This document shows positions 41,386 to 49,694 of a stretch of 64,000 nucleotides of DNA, one piece after another. Source of the DNA: Chloroflexota bacterium (lineage in GTDB: Bacteria > Chloroflexota > Dehalococcoidia > Lucifugimonadales > Australimonadaceae). How positions within the stretch are numbered: position 1 is the stretch's first letter; each line of letters begins with the position of its first letter. A program made the position numbers and the translations under genes. The notes below the pieces were generated by a model. That model made no database searches. It had not been told where the DNA came from and was given only the letters and a program-made list of their open reading frames with translations. The DNA lies in the NCBI GenBank assembly GCA_028874795.1, contig JAPPHT010000056.1, positions 62,001-126,000 on the forward strand, given 5' to 3'.

Positions 41386-43011
41386 CTAGCGGTTCAGTGC
41401 CGTCTCAGCCGACGTGATGAACTCCAGCAGCGCCGCCCTGCCCTCTTCCGTGGCGCGGCGGGCGCGCAGGATGGCGGGGCCTACCTCCTCCGGGTCCTCG
41501 ACGCGCTCCGCCCAGCCGCCCAGCGAGCGGGCGAGGTCGGCGTAGTTCCCGCCGACGTCCCGCGTACCGTACTTCTCGTGGGAGCCTACAAGCCGCCTCG
41601 TCTCGATGGCCATCGTGGAGTTGTTCGACACGAGCGTGATGATCGGGATGTCGTTGCGCACGGCGGTCTCGAAGTCGAGGCCCGTCATGCCGAAGGCGGC
41701 GTCGCCCATCCAGTTGATGCAGACCTTGTCCGGCTCAGCGAGCTTGGCGCCCATCGCGAACCCGAGGCCCGTGCCGAGCGCGTGGGACTTGCCCCAGCCG
41801 ATGTAGGTGCGCGGGCCACTCGACCGGTAGAACGGCACCATCTGGTCGCGCGGGCTGCCGGAGTCGTGGGTGACGATGGCCTCGTCCGCCGGAATCGCGC
41901 GGTTCAGCTCCCAGACGACACGGTACGGGTTGATGGGCGCGTCCGGCGACTCGAGCTTGCCGCGCCACGCGTCGACCCACGCGTCGTACGCCGAGGCGAC
42001 CTCCGCCTCGACCGCGGACCGCCGGCCGGGGTTCGCTCCGCCCACGTCGCTGACGGCGTCGATGAGTTGGCGCGCGCCCAGTTTGGCGTCCGCCAGCAGC
42101 GGGTGGGCGGCGGCGTAGTTCCGGTTCAGGTCCGCCTCGTCGTTGGTGATCTGGATGATGGTCCGGCCCTCGGGCAGCGGCAGGTTCATCTGGTGCTTGG
42201 CCAGGCTCGCTCCCACCGCGAGGATGACGTCCGCCCTGTCCAGGAAGCTGCGCACCATGGGCGAGGTCGACGACGCGGCAGTGCCGATGGAGAGCGCGTG
42301 CGTCTCCGGGAACGCGCTCTTGCCCAGGAGCGTCGCCGCGACGGGCGCCCCCAGCATCTCGGCCAGTTCGACCACATCGTCCGTCGCTCCCGCCCAGAGG
42401 ACGCCCTGCCCGGCCAGTATCACCGGCGCGTTGGCGTTGGCCAGGGCGCGGGCGGCGCGCTCCACGTCCCGCGGGTCGGCGAGCGTGCGCGTCGATGTGA
42501 CCGGCTCGTAGCCGATCTCGCCCACGTCCAGCTCGGCGACGTCGGTCGGCAGCTCGACCATCACGGGGCCCGGCCTGCCGTTGCGCAGCCGGGAGAACGC
42601 GCGGCGCATGGCGTCCTCGGTCTGCTCGGGGACGTTGACGGTTTCGAGCCACTTGGTCACGTTGCGGTAGCCGCGCTCCGCGGTGAAGTAGCGGGGCCAG
42701 CCCTCGCGCTCACGCGCGTAGCCGGACGGCAGCACGAGGAGCGGCGACGAGTCCGCGTAGGCCGTCGACACGCCGGCGAATGCGTTCTCGGCGCCCGGCC
42801 CCGCCTGCATCGCGAACACCCCGATCCTCGAGCCGTTGCTGGCGCGGCTGAGGCCGTCCGCCATGCCGAGGCCGACGCGCTCCTGGCGGCACACGATGGG
42901 CCTGATGCCGACCTCGGCAACGGCGTCGATCAGGTCGGTCGTGGGATAGCAGAAGAGGCACTCCACGCCCTCCCGCTTGAGTATCTCGGCCATCGCTTCC
43001 AGAGCCTTCAT
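41386..43011 (-). CDS. Acetolactate synthase-like TPP-dependent enzyme
   Basis: A 541-residue TPP enzyme of the acetohydroxyacid synthase/benzoylformate decarboxylase superfamily. N-terminal: VECLFCYPTTDLIDAVAEVG and the conserved Glu in CRQERVGLGMADG. Central: NAPVILAGQGVLWAGATDD. C-terminal TPP motif: WMGDAAFGMTGLDFETAVRN with VSNNSTM. No regulatory small subunit is present, so it is probably a catabolic decarboxylase or ligase and not the branched-chain enzyme. It is the first gene of the minus-strand set and is divergent from the aldolase gene. Confidence 0.88.
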   Translation of the reverse strand: MKALEAMAEILKREGVECLFCYPTTDLIDAVAEVGIRPIVCRQERVGLGMADGLSRASNGSRIGVFAMQAGPGAENAFAGVSTAYADSSPLLVLPSGYAREREGWPRYFTAERGYRNVTKWLETVNVPEQTEDAMRRAFSRLRNGRPGPVMVELPTDVAELDVGEIGYEPVTSTRTLADPRDVERAARALANANAPVILAGQGVLWAGATDDVVELAEMLGAPVAATLLGKSAFPETHALSIGTAASSTSPMVRSFLDRADVILAVGASLAKHQMNLPLPEGRTIIQITNDEADLNRNYAAAHPLLADAKLGARQLIDAVSDVGGANPGRRSAVEAEVASAYDAWVDAWRGKLESPDAPINPYRVVWELNRAIPADEAIVTHDSGSPRDQMVPFYRSSGPRTYIGWGKSHALGTGLGFAMGAKLAEPDKVCINWMGDAAFGMTGLDFETAVRNDIPIITLVSNNSTMAIETRRLVGSHEKYGTRDVGGNYADLARSLGGWAERVEDPEEVGPAILRARRATEEGRAALLEFITSAETALNR

Positions 43012-43106
43012 GGTCCTTCTCCTTGCGTCCGCTCAGCCGGTGCGCTGGCCGCATTGTAGCCCGCGGCTGGGATATGGTAGGTCTGTTGGCGGAAGGGAGC
43101 ATCTTC

Positions 43107-43874
43107 ATGCGGACCAACACCACCAAGGCCAGACTCAGCGAGGGCGACGTCGTCTTCGGGGGCATCGTCACCCGCTACGCTCCCGACATGGTGGAGATCC
43201 TCGGCGCCCTCGGTTACGACTTCGTGATGATCGACTGCGAGCACGGCCCCGCTACCCTGGACCAGGTCGAGCACATGGTCCGCGCAGCTGAATCTTTCGG
43301 CATCACTCCTCTCGCCCGCATCCCCGACCACTCCGAGCACACCATCCTCCGCTTCCTCGACTGCGGCGTCCAGGGGATCATCGTCCCCCACGTCAACACC
43401 GGAGAGCAGGCCGCCGCCGTAGCCCGGGCCGCGCGTTACCACCCTGACGGCTACCGGGGAATGGCCGGCGGCCGCGCCCACAACTACGGCATCGGCGTCT
43501 CGCGAGGCGAGTCGACGGCCTGGATCAACTCCCAGGTGCTGGTGATCCCGATGGTCGAGGACATCGAGGCCGTCGGCAACCTGGACGACATCCTGCAGGT
43601 CGCCGGCGCCGACGTTCTCCACGTGGCGGCGTCCGACCTGGGCCAGAGCCTGGGCAATCCCGGCGAGGCCGAGGTCCGCCGGGTGATGGGCGACGTCATC
43701 CCACGGATCCGGGCCGGCGGCAAGGCTGCCGGGGTGGGCGGGAACAATCCCGCCGACACCGCCGGGGTCGCCGAGTTCATCAGGCAGGGGGCGAACTTCG
43801 TGACCGTTTCCGCCTGGGGACTGCTCCGCATCGGCGCCGAGGACTTCCTGCGGAAGGTCAAGGCAGAGCTGTAG
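43107..43874 (+). CDS. HpcH/HpaI-family aldolase/citrate lyase-like protein
   Basis: A 255-residue metal-dependent class II aldolase. Family blocks are FVMIDCEHGPATLDQVEHMV, GVQGIIVPHVNTGEQAAAVA, the acidic metal site in IPMVEDIEAVGNLDDI, and LHVAASDLGQSLGNPG. The ATG at 43107 follows AAGGGAG. Such enzymes split 2-keto-3-hydroxy acids to pyruvate and an aldehyde. Divergent placement from a TPP enzyme and proximity to an epimerase gene suggest a sugar-acid or aromatic side-chain pathway. Confidence 0.9.
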   Translation: MRTNTTKARLSEGDVVFGGIVTRYAPDMVEILGALGYDFVMIDCEHGPATLDQVEHMVRAAESFGITPLARIPDHSEHTILRFLDCGVQGIIVPHVNTGEQAAAVARAARYHPDGYRGMAGGRAHNYGIGVSRGESTAWINSQVLVIPMVEDIEAVGNLDDILQVAGADVLHVAASDLGQSLGNPGEAEVRRVMGDVIPRIRAGGKAAGVGGNNPADTAGVAEFIRQGANFVTVSAWGLLRIGAEDFLRKVKAEL

Positions 43875-43976
43875 AGCCGTTGGGGCAACTCCAACCCGCG
43901 CCCTGACGCGTATACTCCCCGCACGCCCCAGCCCTCTATGAGGGACGACTTGGCGCGGAGTGACAAGGAGCGGACC

Positions 43977-44927
43977 ATGACCAGCCTCATCACCGGTGCG
44001 GGACTCGTTGGCACGTCGTATGCGAGAGAGGCCGTCGCGCAGGGAGACCCCGTCGTCTTCTACGACGTGCGCCCGGACGCGGACTACATCAACGTGAAGC
44101 TCGACGGCGGGCCGTACGAGGCCGTGCAGGGCGACCTGCGCGACCTGCCCGCGCTCGTGACCGCGATGCAGCAACACCGGCCTGAGGTCGTCGTACACAC
44201 GGCGGGACTCATCGGCAACAGCGTCGGCAGCCCGGTCTACACCGGTATGCAGATCAACGTGCAGGGCACCATCAACGTCCTGGAGGCGGCGCGGCTCACC
44301 GGCGTCAAGCGGTTCATCCACGTCAGCACCTACGGCGTCTACGACCGCCGCGCCGAGGCCGGTGGGACGATCTCGGAGAGCTACCAGCGCGCGGGCGGCG
44401 GCAACCCCTACTCCGCGTCCAAGGTGGCGAACGAGCACATCGCCGAGGCGTACGCCACGTACTACGGCTTCGAGCTCGTCTTCGTCCGCCCTTCCAACGT
44501 ATTCGGCTACAACCACTTCCGGGGCGGCTCCGGAGGCGGCATGACGGTCCACAGCGTCGTCGAGGCCGGGTTCACCGGTCAGCCGCTGGTCGTGCCCGCG
44601 ATCCGCGGCCGCGCGTTCGAGTACGTCTACGGCAAGGACCTGGGGCGTCTCATCCGCCGCGCCGCGGGCATCCCCATCTCCGGCGTCACGGCGTTCAACG
44701 GCGGCAACGGCTACATCACCACGTTCGAGGAGCTGGTAGAGGCGGTGCGAGCGGTGTTCCCGGACCTCGACGTGACCGTCGCCCCGCCGGACCGGCCCAT
44801 CCCCGACGCGAATGCGCCGCTCGACATCTCCAACGCCAAGGCCCTGCTCGACTGGCAGCCGGAGTACTCGGTGCAGGAGGCGTTCGCCGATTACGTCGAG
44901 GAGATGCGCCGCGCCGAAGGGCGGTAA
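43977..44927 (+). CDS. NAD-dependent epimerase/dehydratase family protein
   Basis: Extended SDR of 316 residues. It has SLITGAGLVGTSYAREAVAQ for cofactor binding, VVVHTAGLIGNS, the serine block IHVSTYGVYD, the catalytic YSASK, and FVRPSNVFGYNH. The ATG at 43977 follows AAGGAG. It resembles the epimerase at 29572 in family and context. Substrate not assignable. Confidence 0.9.
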   Translation: MTSLITGAGLVGTSYAREAVAQGDPVVFYDVRPDADYINVKLDGGPYEAVQGDLRDLPALVTAMQQHRPEVVVHTAGLIGNSVGSPVYTGMQINVQGTINVLEAARLTGVKRFIHVSTYGVYDRRAEAGGTISESYQRAGGGNPYSASKVANEHIAEAYATYYGFELVFVRPSNVFGYNHFRGGSGGGMTVHSVVEAGFTGQPLVVPAIRGRAFEYVYGKDLGRLIRRAAGIPISGVTAFNGGNGYITTFEELVEAVRAVFPDLDVTVAPPDRPIPDANAPLDISNAKALLDWQPEYSVQEAFADYVEEMRRAEGR

Positions 44928-44958
44928 GGGCAACTCCGTCGTTCCCATGAAACGGCAC

Positions 44959-45121
44959 CCGTCATTCCCGCACAGGCGGGAATCCAGAGTGACCGGGCAG
45001 GTCACGCGGTGGGGTTGGTGGGATGGGGAAGTCGTGCTGAGTGCGGCGCCCCACTACGGCAGCGACCTCACTTTTCATTCCCTTACACGGCCTGACAAGG
45101 CCATGGACCATTCCTGCTGTA
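44959..45121 (+). repeat. Composite repeat, left copy flanking an amidohydrolase gene
   Basis: Starts with the GTCATTCCCGC element, then GGGCAGGTCACGCGGTGGGG, GGTGGGATGGGG, and after a variable part CATTCCCTTACACGGCCTGA ending in GGACCATTC. The same blocks in the same order form the right copy at 46337-46503. Confidence 0.7.
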
Positions 45122-45137
45122 GGCGGGAACTTGCCCC

Positions 45138-46187
45138 CTACAGCCCGTACAGCCGCTTCGGGTTGTCGTAGAGGATCTTGCGCGTGCTGGCCTCGGACAC
45201 CTTGCCCTGGTCGCGGAGCTTGCTGAGCGCGTCGATCTCCGCGGTCGTGTCCGCGTGGCCGTAGTCCGTGCCGATGACCAGGTGGTCGTCGCCGACCCGG
45301 TCGATGACGTAGCCGAGGTCGTCGATCGTCTGACAGCCGACGTAGAGCCGGTACTCCTCCATGAGCTGCGCGTCATGAGGGACGGTGCGGTCGGCGAACC
45401 GGCGCGTGCGGAGCACGAGGTCGTTCATCACGTAGGGCAGCCACTGCGACGTGACCTCGATGAACGCCCAGCGGAGGTCCGGGAACCTCTCCGGTACGCG
45501 GTGCAGGACGAGATCGCTGAACGCGCCAACGGTGGGGAACTTGAAGGTCGGCAGGCCGAACGAGCGGTCGAGCAGGTCCATGTTGTGGAACTGCCCGGCG
45601 GCGGCGTGGACGGCGATGGGCAGGTCCAGCTTCTGCGCCTCCTCGTAGACCGGGAAGAAGTACGGGTCGGAGATCATGAGGTTGTGCTCGTGGCCGCGGA
45701 AGAAGACGGCGCACGCGCCGTGCTCTTTGCCGAAATGGACCTCCTCGATGGCCCTGTCCATGTTCATCAGCGGAGGGATGACCGCCCAGCGCAGGCGTCC
45801 GCCGCCCTGCTCCCAGACGTCGGCGAGCCAGCGGTTGTAGGCGCGGGAGATGGCGTAGTCCGTGTCGGCGTGGTTCGTGAGCGGGCGCAGGAACATGGTG
45901 GGATAGAGGATGTGGACGTCCACGCCGAGTTCGTCCATGTGATCGAGCCGCGCCTTGATGTCGGCGGCCTCGCGCGCGGCGGTGGGGAACTCCGGCCCGA
46001 CATTCTGGTTCATGCGCCAGGCACGGCCTTCCAGGAACCAGTACCTGTCCGTATTCGCGCCGTCCTCCCGGACGAGCACGATGGGCCGGAACCGGGCGTC
46101 CTCCTCCCGCATGAAATCGAACGTTCGCGGTGTCTCGATGACGTGGCAGTCGGCGTCGATGACCTGTGTGCGAACGGCGGTAGCCAT
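45138..46187 (-). CDS. Amidohydrolase_2 family hydrolase
   Basis: A 349-residue TIM-barrel hydrolase. The N-terminal metal motif is IDADCHVIETP. A barrel His lies in LPIAVHAAAGQFHNMD, the family block is FPDLRWAFIEVTSQWLPYVM, and the catalytic Asp is in LVIGTDYGHADTTAEID. The ATG at 46187 follows GGGGGAGG. The gene is flanked by two long direct copies of a composite repeat, which makes it look like a movable or duplicable block. It is the fourth paralogue in the window. Confidence 0.9.
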   Translation of the reverse strand: MATAVRTQVIDADCHVIETPRTFDFMREEDARFRPIVLVREDGANTDRYWFLEGRAWRMNQNVGPEFPTAAREAADIKARLDHMDELGVDVHILYPTMFLRPLTNHADTDYAISRAYNRWLADVWEQGGGRLRWAVIPPLMNMDRAIEEVHFGKEHGACAVFFRGHEHNLMISDPYFFPVYEEAQKLDLPIAVHAAAGQFHNMDLLDRSFGLPTFKFPTVGAFSDLVLHRVPERFPDLRWAFIEVTSQWLPYVMNDLVLRTRRFADRTVPHDAQLMEEYRLYVGCQTIDDLGYVIDRVGDDHLVIGTDYGHADTTAEIDALSKLRDQGKVSEASTRKILYDNPKRLYGL

Positions 46188-46504
46188 GGCGGGCCTCCCC
46201 CACTGCGCGATGTGGCGCAAGCCTACTACAGAGTCAACAGGGATAGACAGGATGGACAGGGTGGGCCTTATGGCGCTGGCCTGGTGCGTGTTTGGGGAGT
46301 CTTCCTGAGCATGAACATCGATACACGGGATAGCCTCGTCGTTCCCGCACAGGCGGGAATCCAGTGTGCGCGGGCAGCGCACGCGGGGTGGGGTCGGTGG
46401 GATGGGGGATGTTCCATGCAAAGCGGCGGGGCTGCCGATGGACAGCCTCTGGTCCCCCATTCACATTCCCTTGCACGGCCCGATGGGGCTACAGACCATT
46501 CTCC
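46188..46504. other. Repeat-filled intergenic stretch
   Basis: These 317 bases hold no supported gene. They are made of a CATCCTGTCC-type repeat (about 46223-46335) and the right copy of the composite repeat (46337-46503). Confidence 0.65.
46337..46503 (+). repeat. Composite repeat, right copy flanking an amidohydrolase gene
   Basis: CGTCGTTCCCGCACAGGCGG, then CCAGTGTGCGCGGGCAGCGC, GGTCGGTGGGATGGGG, and CACATTCCCTTGCACGGCCC ending in CAGACCATTC. Same orientation and block order as 44959-45121. The left part also matches 16029-16080. Confidence 0.7.
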
Positions 46505-46675
46505 GTTGAGGACAAGGTAATCGTCGAACTCAAGGCAGTGAAGGCCCTGGCCGCTGAGCACCAGCCGCAGGTGATCAACTACCTCCAAGCCACAGGGACA
46601 GAGGTTGGACTGCTTCTGAACTTCGGGTGTCCCCGGCTTGAATGCAGGCGTCTCCCGCGAACGAGGTCCCGATGA
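46505..46675 (+). pseudogene. N-terminally truncated GxxExxxY-family gene remnant
   Basis: The frame reads [20 protein letters not shown], then [20 protein letters not shown] and GCPRLECRR. This is the C-terminal half of GxxExxxY (PDDEXK_3-type) proteins, which are about 120 residues long. The N-terminal half, including the GxxExxxY motif, is replaced by the composite repeat. The last residues drift from the family, so the end may be frameshifted. Confidence 0.75.
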
Positions 46676-46817
46676 GGTACTCACCATCCTGGCCGTTCTG
46701 TGTATCGATGTTGATACTCAGGAAGGGTGGTGTGAACGCGCAATGGGGCAATGCCGCAGGCAACGTTGCTCGCGGAGCCTCACCATCATGTTCATCCTGT
46801 CCGTCGATGTTCAATGT

Positions 46818-47105
46818 TCAGGAAGATGGCGCCGGGCCGGCCTTCTCCTCGCCCGCGGCGACCCCGCGAGCGTTGGCCTCTTCCTCCGAGAGGCCTTCCT
46901 GCCGGGCCTGCGTGTAGGCCTGCTCGTAGGCCCGCGCGTACTCGATGGCGTTGTCGTGGTCCCTGCCCGCGAACTCGCCGTCCGCGTGGGCGGCGGAGTA
47001 GACGTGCGCCCGCTCCTGGTTCCAGCCCTCCTCGAACCGCTTCTCGTAGTACGTGAGGTGGTAGCGCCAGGCGTAACGAGCATACTCGGGCCATTCATAA
47101 CCAAG
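46818..47105 (-). pseudogene. Detached C-terminal part of the lipoprotein at 47106
   Basis: Directly behind the TAG at 47108-47106 the same frame stays open for 95 codons to a TGA at 46820-46818. It encodes LGYEWPEYARYAWRYHLTYY and YARAYEQAYTQARQEGLSEE, the same Tyr/Ala-rich helical style as the upstream gene. There is no start codon. It looks like the original C-terminus cut off by a nonsense mutation. Confidence 0.65.
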
Positions 47106-48272
47106 CTACAGCGCACGATGCACTCCCAGGTAGTAGGCGTTCGCTTCTTCGTAGGCCTCCTGGTCGGGGAGGCCCAGCTCCACCTTCGTGGTGGCGAACA
47201 CCTGGGCGTATGTGTGGGCTTCCCGGTACGGGTCCTCCCACCGCAGGGTGATCGCCCGGCTGTGCGCGTCCACGTACGCCGTGGCGAACGCCGCAGTCCA
47301 ACTCAGGATCTGGCGCTCTTCGATATCGCCCCGGCTCTGCCACCGTTTCGCGTCAACGTAGCCGTGGCGGTAGGCGATCGCATAGAGGAGGCGCTCGCGC
47401 GTCGCCGAGTGGCCTCCATACGGGCGGGAGCGTTCGTAGCCGTCAACGAAGATGTCGGACAGCTCAGGTCCCTCCTCGTCGGAGACATCGTCGTCGATGC
47501 GGTAGCCGGCGAAGACGGAGGCGTACGCATGTGCGCCGATCCGGCTGGCGTCGCTGCGGGTAAACGCTTCCGCGTAGTCCACCGCGTACGTCGTTGCCGA
47601 AGGGTCCTCGTTGAACGGCCAGTGCTCCGAGTTCTTCCGGGCGGCCTCGCTTGCGCGGCCGAGCGCCAGGGCGATCGGGACCGATTCCCCGACTGCCTGC
47701 GCAAAGGCCGCCTCGTAGTCGGGTGTGAAGTCCGGTAGGTCCGCCGGCACATGGACGTCTATGCTGGTGCCAACGTAGAAGTGATACAGGTAGCCGGCGG
47801 CGTAGTCCTGCGCATCGGCGTCGTTCAGTCCCAGGGCCTTCGCAGCCGCGAACGCCCCGGCGAAGATATCCACGTTCTTCCCGGTCAGGTCCTCGTCAGC
47901 GGCGTACGTGATGCCCTCCGAGTACCCCTCAGGGAGCGGCGTCGGCGTTGCGGTCGGCGCGGGCAGTGGCGTGGCGGTCGGAGGGGCTGGCGTCGGTGTG
48001 GCCGTGGGCTCGGGGACCGGCGTCGCCGTTGCCGTCGGAGCAGGCGCGCGCGTCGGTGTCGCGGTCGGCAACGGCGTAGGAGTAGGCGTGAGGGTTGGAG
48101 TCGCCGTCGGCATGGGCGTTGAAGTGGGGGCGGGCGCCGGAGTAAGGGTCGCCGTTGCTGTCGGCGCCGGAGGCGGGGCCTGGGTCGGAGTAGGGTCGCC
48201 GCCGTTGCAGGCGTTGAGCAGGAGCGCGGCGGACAGCGCCGCTGCGAGGAACAAGCCGAGCCGTCGTTGCAT
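47106..48272 (-). CDS. Lipoprotein with a Pro/Thr-rich linker and Tyr/Ala-rich helical domain, interrupted by an amber codon
   Basis: A 388-residue predicted lipoprotein. The signal segment LGLFLAAALSAALLLNAC ends in a lipobox Cys. Residues 25-115 are a low-complexity Pro/Thr/Ala linker, which would span the cell wall or surface layer. The rest is helical with recurring patterns of the type YAxAYxxAxxxG (YAVDYAEAFTRSDASRIGAH, HTYAQVFATTKVELGL). It ends at a TAG that is followed in frame by 95 similar codons. The start ATG at 48272 follows the tRNA-Pro gene on the same strand. I do not recognise a family. Confidence 0.75.
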   Translation of the reverse strand: MQRRLGLFLAAALSAALLLNACNGGDPTPTQAPPPAPTATATLTPAPAPTSTPMPTATPTLTPTPTPLPTATPTRAPAPTATATPVPEPTATPTPAPPTATPLPAPTATPTPLPEGYSEGITYAADEDLTGKNVDIFAGAFAAAKALGLNDADAQDYAAGYLYHFYVGTSIDVHVPADLPDFTPDYEAAFAQAVGESVPIALALGRASEAARKNSEHWPFNEDPSATTYAVDYAEAFTRSDASRIGAHAYASVFAGYRIDDDVSDEEGPELSDIFVDGYERSRPYGGHSATRERLLYAIAYRHGYVDAKRWQSRGDIEERQILSWTAAFATAYVDAHSRAITLRWEDPYREAHTYAQVFATTKVELGLPDQEAYEEANAYYLGVHRAL

Positions 48273-48300
48273 GTGTCGTCTGCCCTTCGTCGTTGAAGAC

Positions 48301-48375
48301 TGGTCGGGGCGGCCAGGATCGAACTGGCGACCTCCTGCTCCCAAAGCAGGCGCGCTTCCGCTGCGCTACGCCCCG
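48301..48375 (-). tRNA. tRNA-Pro (anticodon TGG)
   Basis: On the minus strand the gene runs from CGGGGCG to CGCCCCGACCA. The acceptor stem pairs CGGGGCG with CGCCCCG, with discriminator A and an encoded CCA. The anticodon stem CCTGC/GCAGG encloses the loop TTTGGGA, giving anticodon TGG. The T-arm contains GTTCGATC. It lies 28 bp upstream of the lipoprotein gene. Confidence 0.95.
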
Positions 48376-48823
48376 GCGTGCTTCCAGTTTATCAGCACCT
48401 GCCCGTGCTCAGAGGAGACGGGGCGGCTGCGGGATCACGCTTGTGGACTGTCGCTGCGACACGAGCCCCTTTCGCGGTCGCAGTCCTGCCGCCTACGCTG
48501 TCCTCGTCCCTTCGCTACCCAGCGGCGGTCTTCGATGAGGAAGGGTGGTTCAGGAGAAAAATGAGAAGGATTGAGAAGAAATGAGACACTTTTTTCGTTG
48601 CAGGATCGTCGCTGAGAGTGGGACAGGGGCCTCCACTCGGGGAGGTTGGTGTTCGTTCGGCGCTCGAACCCGCTCGCGACACGCAGTGGGAACGCTCACA
48701 ACGTGCCGGAATGATGCTCAGACCGACCCCATGCCCGACCCTTCGGATATGTGACATCTGCCCGTTGTGCAGACGAATCACTCCTCCTTACCCTGAATGG
48801 AAACCACGGAGGAGGGACAGCAG
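48376..48823. other. Intergenic stretch between tRNA-Pro and a helix-turn-helix gene
   Basis: These 448 bases hold the promoter-like module (48451-48510) and an A-rich patch (about 48553-48600, including a run of six T). A small inverted repeat (TCTGCCCGTTGTGCAGA, about 48758-48775) lies before the next gene. No protein gene is supported. Confidence 0.55.
48451..48510 (+). repeat. Dispersed promoter-like module, copy 5
   Basis: TCGCTGCGACACGAGCCCCT, then TTCGCGGTCGCAGTCCTGCC and GCCTACGCTGTCCTC. TTCGCG and TACGCT are exactly 17 bp apart. Confidence 0.5.
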
Positions 48824-49231
48824 ATGAATAACACGTTCAGTGGCATGGTCAGGAAGGACAGCGGTCTCAGCCACCGGCAGGCGGCCGCGCTCCCCTACAT
48901 CGCATCGGAGCCCACGCTCGCGCGGGGAGCGAACGCCGCTCAGATCGCGCGAAGCACCCTGGCGCGGTGGATGCGGGATCCCGCCTTCCGCGCGGAGCTG
49001 GAGTACATCCGCAACAACATGGCGGACCTCGCATTCGCCGAGCTGGAAGGGCTTGCGCTCAAGAGCGTCATCCGCTTGGCGGAACTGCTCGAGAGCGAGA
49101 ACGAGAACGTGGCGCACCGTGCGCTGAAGACCGCAGTGGCCACCACCCAGACCCTCAGGGAGCAGCGCGCGCTCCGTCACAGGCTCGACCTGCTGGAGAA
49201 CGCCCAGGTCATGATGAGGCAACAGCGATGA
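48824..49231 (+). CDS. Helix-turn-helix protein of the phBC6A51/small-terminase-like type
   Basis: A 135-residue protein. The N-terminal third has SHRQAAALPYIASEPTLARG followed by AQIARSTLARWMRDPAFRAE, a helix-turn-helix pattern seen in phBC6A51-like proteins of phages and mobile elements. The rest is a long charged helix (LESENENVAHRALKTAVATT, LREQRALRHRLDLLENAQ). The ATG follows GGAGGAGGGACAGCAG. The stop overlaps the next start (ATGA). It may be a remnant of a mobile element or a domesticated regulator. Confidence 0.65.
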   Translation: MNNTFSGMVRKDSGLSHRQAAALPYIASEPTLARGANAAQIARSTLARWMRDPAFRAELEYIRNNMADLAFAELEGLALKSVIRLAELLESENENVAHRALKTAVATTQTLREQRALRHRLDLLENAQVMMRQQR

Positions 49232-49602
49232 GGACCTCCGCCAGGGGACTCGAACGCTACTACGGATGCCTGCTCGCCCAGGCCGCGCTCCAACCCATCG
49301 CCGAGGACTACGTCGACCGCTGGATGGACGCCGTCGAGCGCGACGACTACCCGCCCGACATCGCTGAACTCTTCGAAGCCGCGGCAGCGGAGCGCGTCCC
49401 CGTCCTCAGCCCGATCCCCATCCAAGCCTACCTCCGCCAGTGCCTCAAGACCGGGCGCATCCCGGACGAGACCCGCATCGTCCAGGCCATCGCCCACGCC
49501 TACGCTGAAGGAGACCTGATGAGGGTGGGCGAGACCTGCCGCTGCCCGGCCCGCCGTCCCCTCTTCCAGCGCCCCCGGCGTAACGGCTTCCAGGGGGATT
49601 AG
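49228..49602 (+). CDS. Hypothetical protein coupled to the helix-turn-helix gene
   Basis: A 124-residue protein that I do not recognise. It is mostly helical and acidic in the middle (AEDYVDRWMDAVERDDYPPD) with a Cys pair (ETCRCPARRP) and a basic C-terminus. Its ATG overlaps the stop of the preceding gene by four bases, so the two are made together. Confidence 0.55.
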   Translation: MRTSARGLERYYGCLLAQAALQPIAEDYVDRWMDAVERDDYPPDIAELFEAAAAERVPVLSPIPIQAYLRQCLKTGRIPDETRIVQAIAHAYAEGDLMRVGETCRCPARRPLFQRPRRNGFQGD

Positions 49603-49663
49603 CACACACCTCTCCTTGGGGCGAAAGGGCTTGCGTCGTTGCGCAGAGTATGATATTCGTTCG

Positions 49664-49675
49664 GAACATTAGTTC
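49664..49675 (+). promoter_or_regulatory. LexA-like (SOS box) palindrome
   Basis: GAACATTAGTTC fits the GAAC-N4-GTTC SOS-box core used by Gram-positive-type LexA. It lies about 10 bp downstream of a -10-like TATGAT (49649-49654) and 20 bp before the start codon of the radical SAM gene, a position suited to repression. An overlapping GTTCGGAAC (49659-49667) is also palindromic. Confidence 0.5.
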
Positions 49676-49694
49676 TATCCAGGGGAGGTCAGTC

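Larger units (their letters stand above)
46223..46834. repeat. Dispersed CATCCTGTCC/CGATGTT-type repeats (about 46223-46335, 46674-46726, 46790-46834)
   Basis: Three non-coding stretches share words such as CATCCTGTCC, ATCGATGTT and TCAGGAAG, partly on opposite strands (for example ACAGGATGGACAGG with its complement). They surround the GxxExxxY remnant and the end of the broken lipoprotein gene. They appear to be decayed copies of one intergenic element. Confidence 0.5.

Noticed and set aside
41386-43059. Long plus-strand frame opposite the acetolactate-synthase-like gene
   Set aside because: It is an Arg/Val/His-rich shadow of the minus-strand gene without any domain.
43037-43106. Promoter pair between the divergent TPP-enzyme and aldolase genes
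   Set aside because: A TATGGT word is present, but no -35 at acceptable distance could be fixed on either strand.
47106-47108. TAG as a pyrrolysine codon
   Set aside because: No Pyl gene is in the window and the TAG does not fall at a recognisable methyltransferase active site. A nonsense mutation is simpler. A second TAG at 12920-12922 is also followed by open frame, but that can be chance.
48301-49602. Integrated element at tRNA-Pro with phage-like genes
   Set aside because: No integrase, no duplicated tRNA end and no att-like direct repeat were found. The helix-turn-helix gene pair alone does not prove an element.
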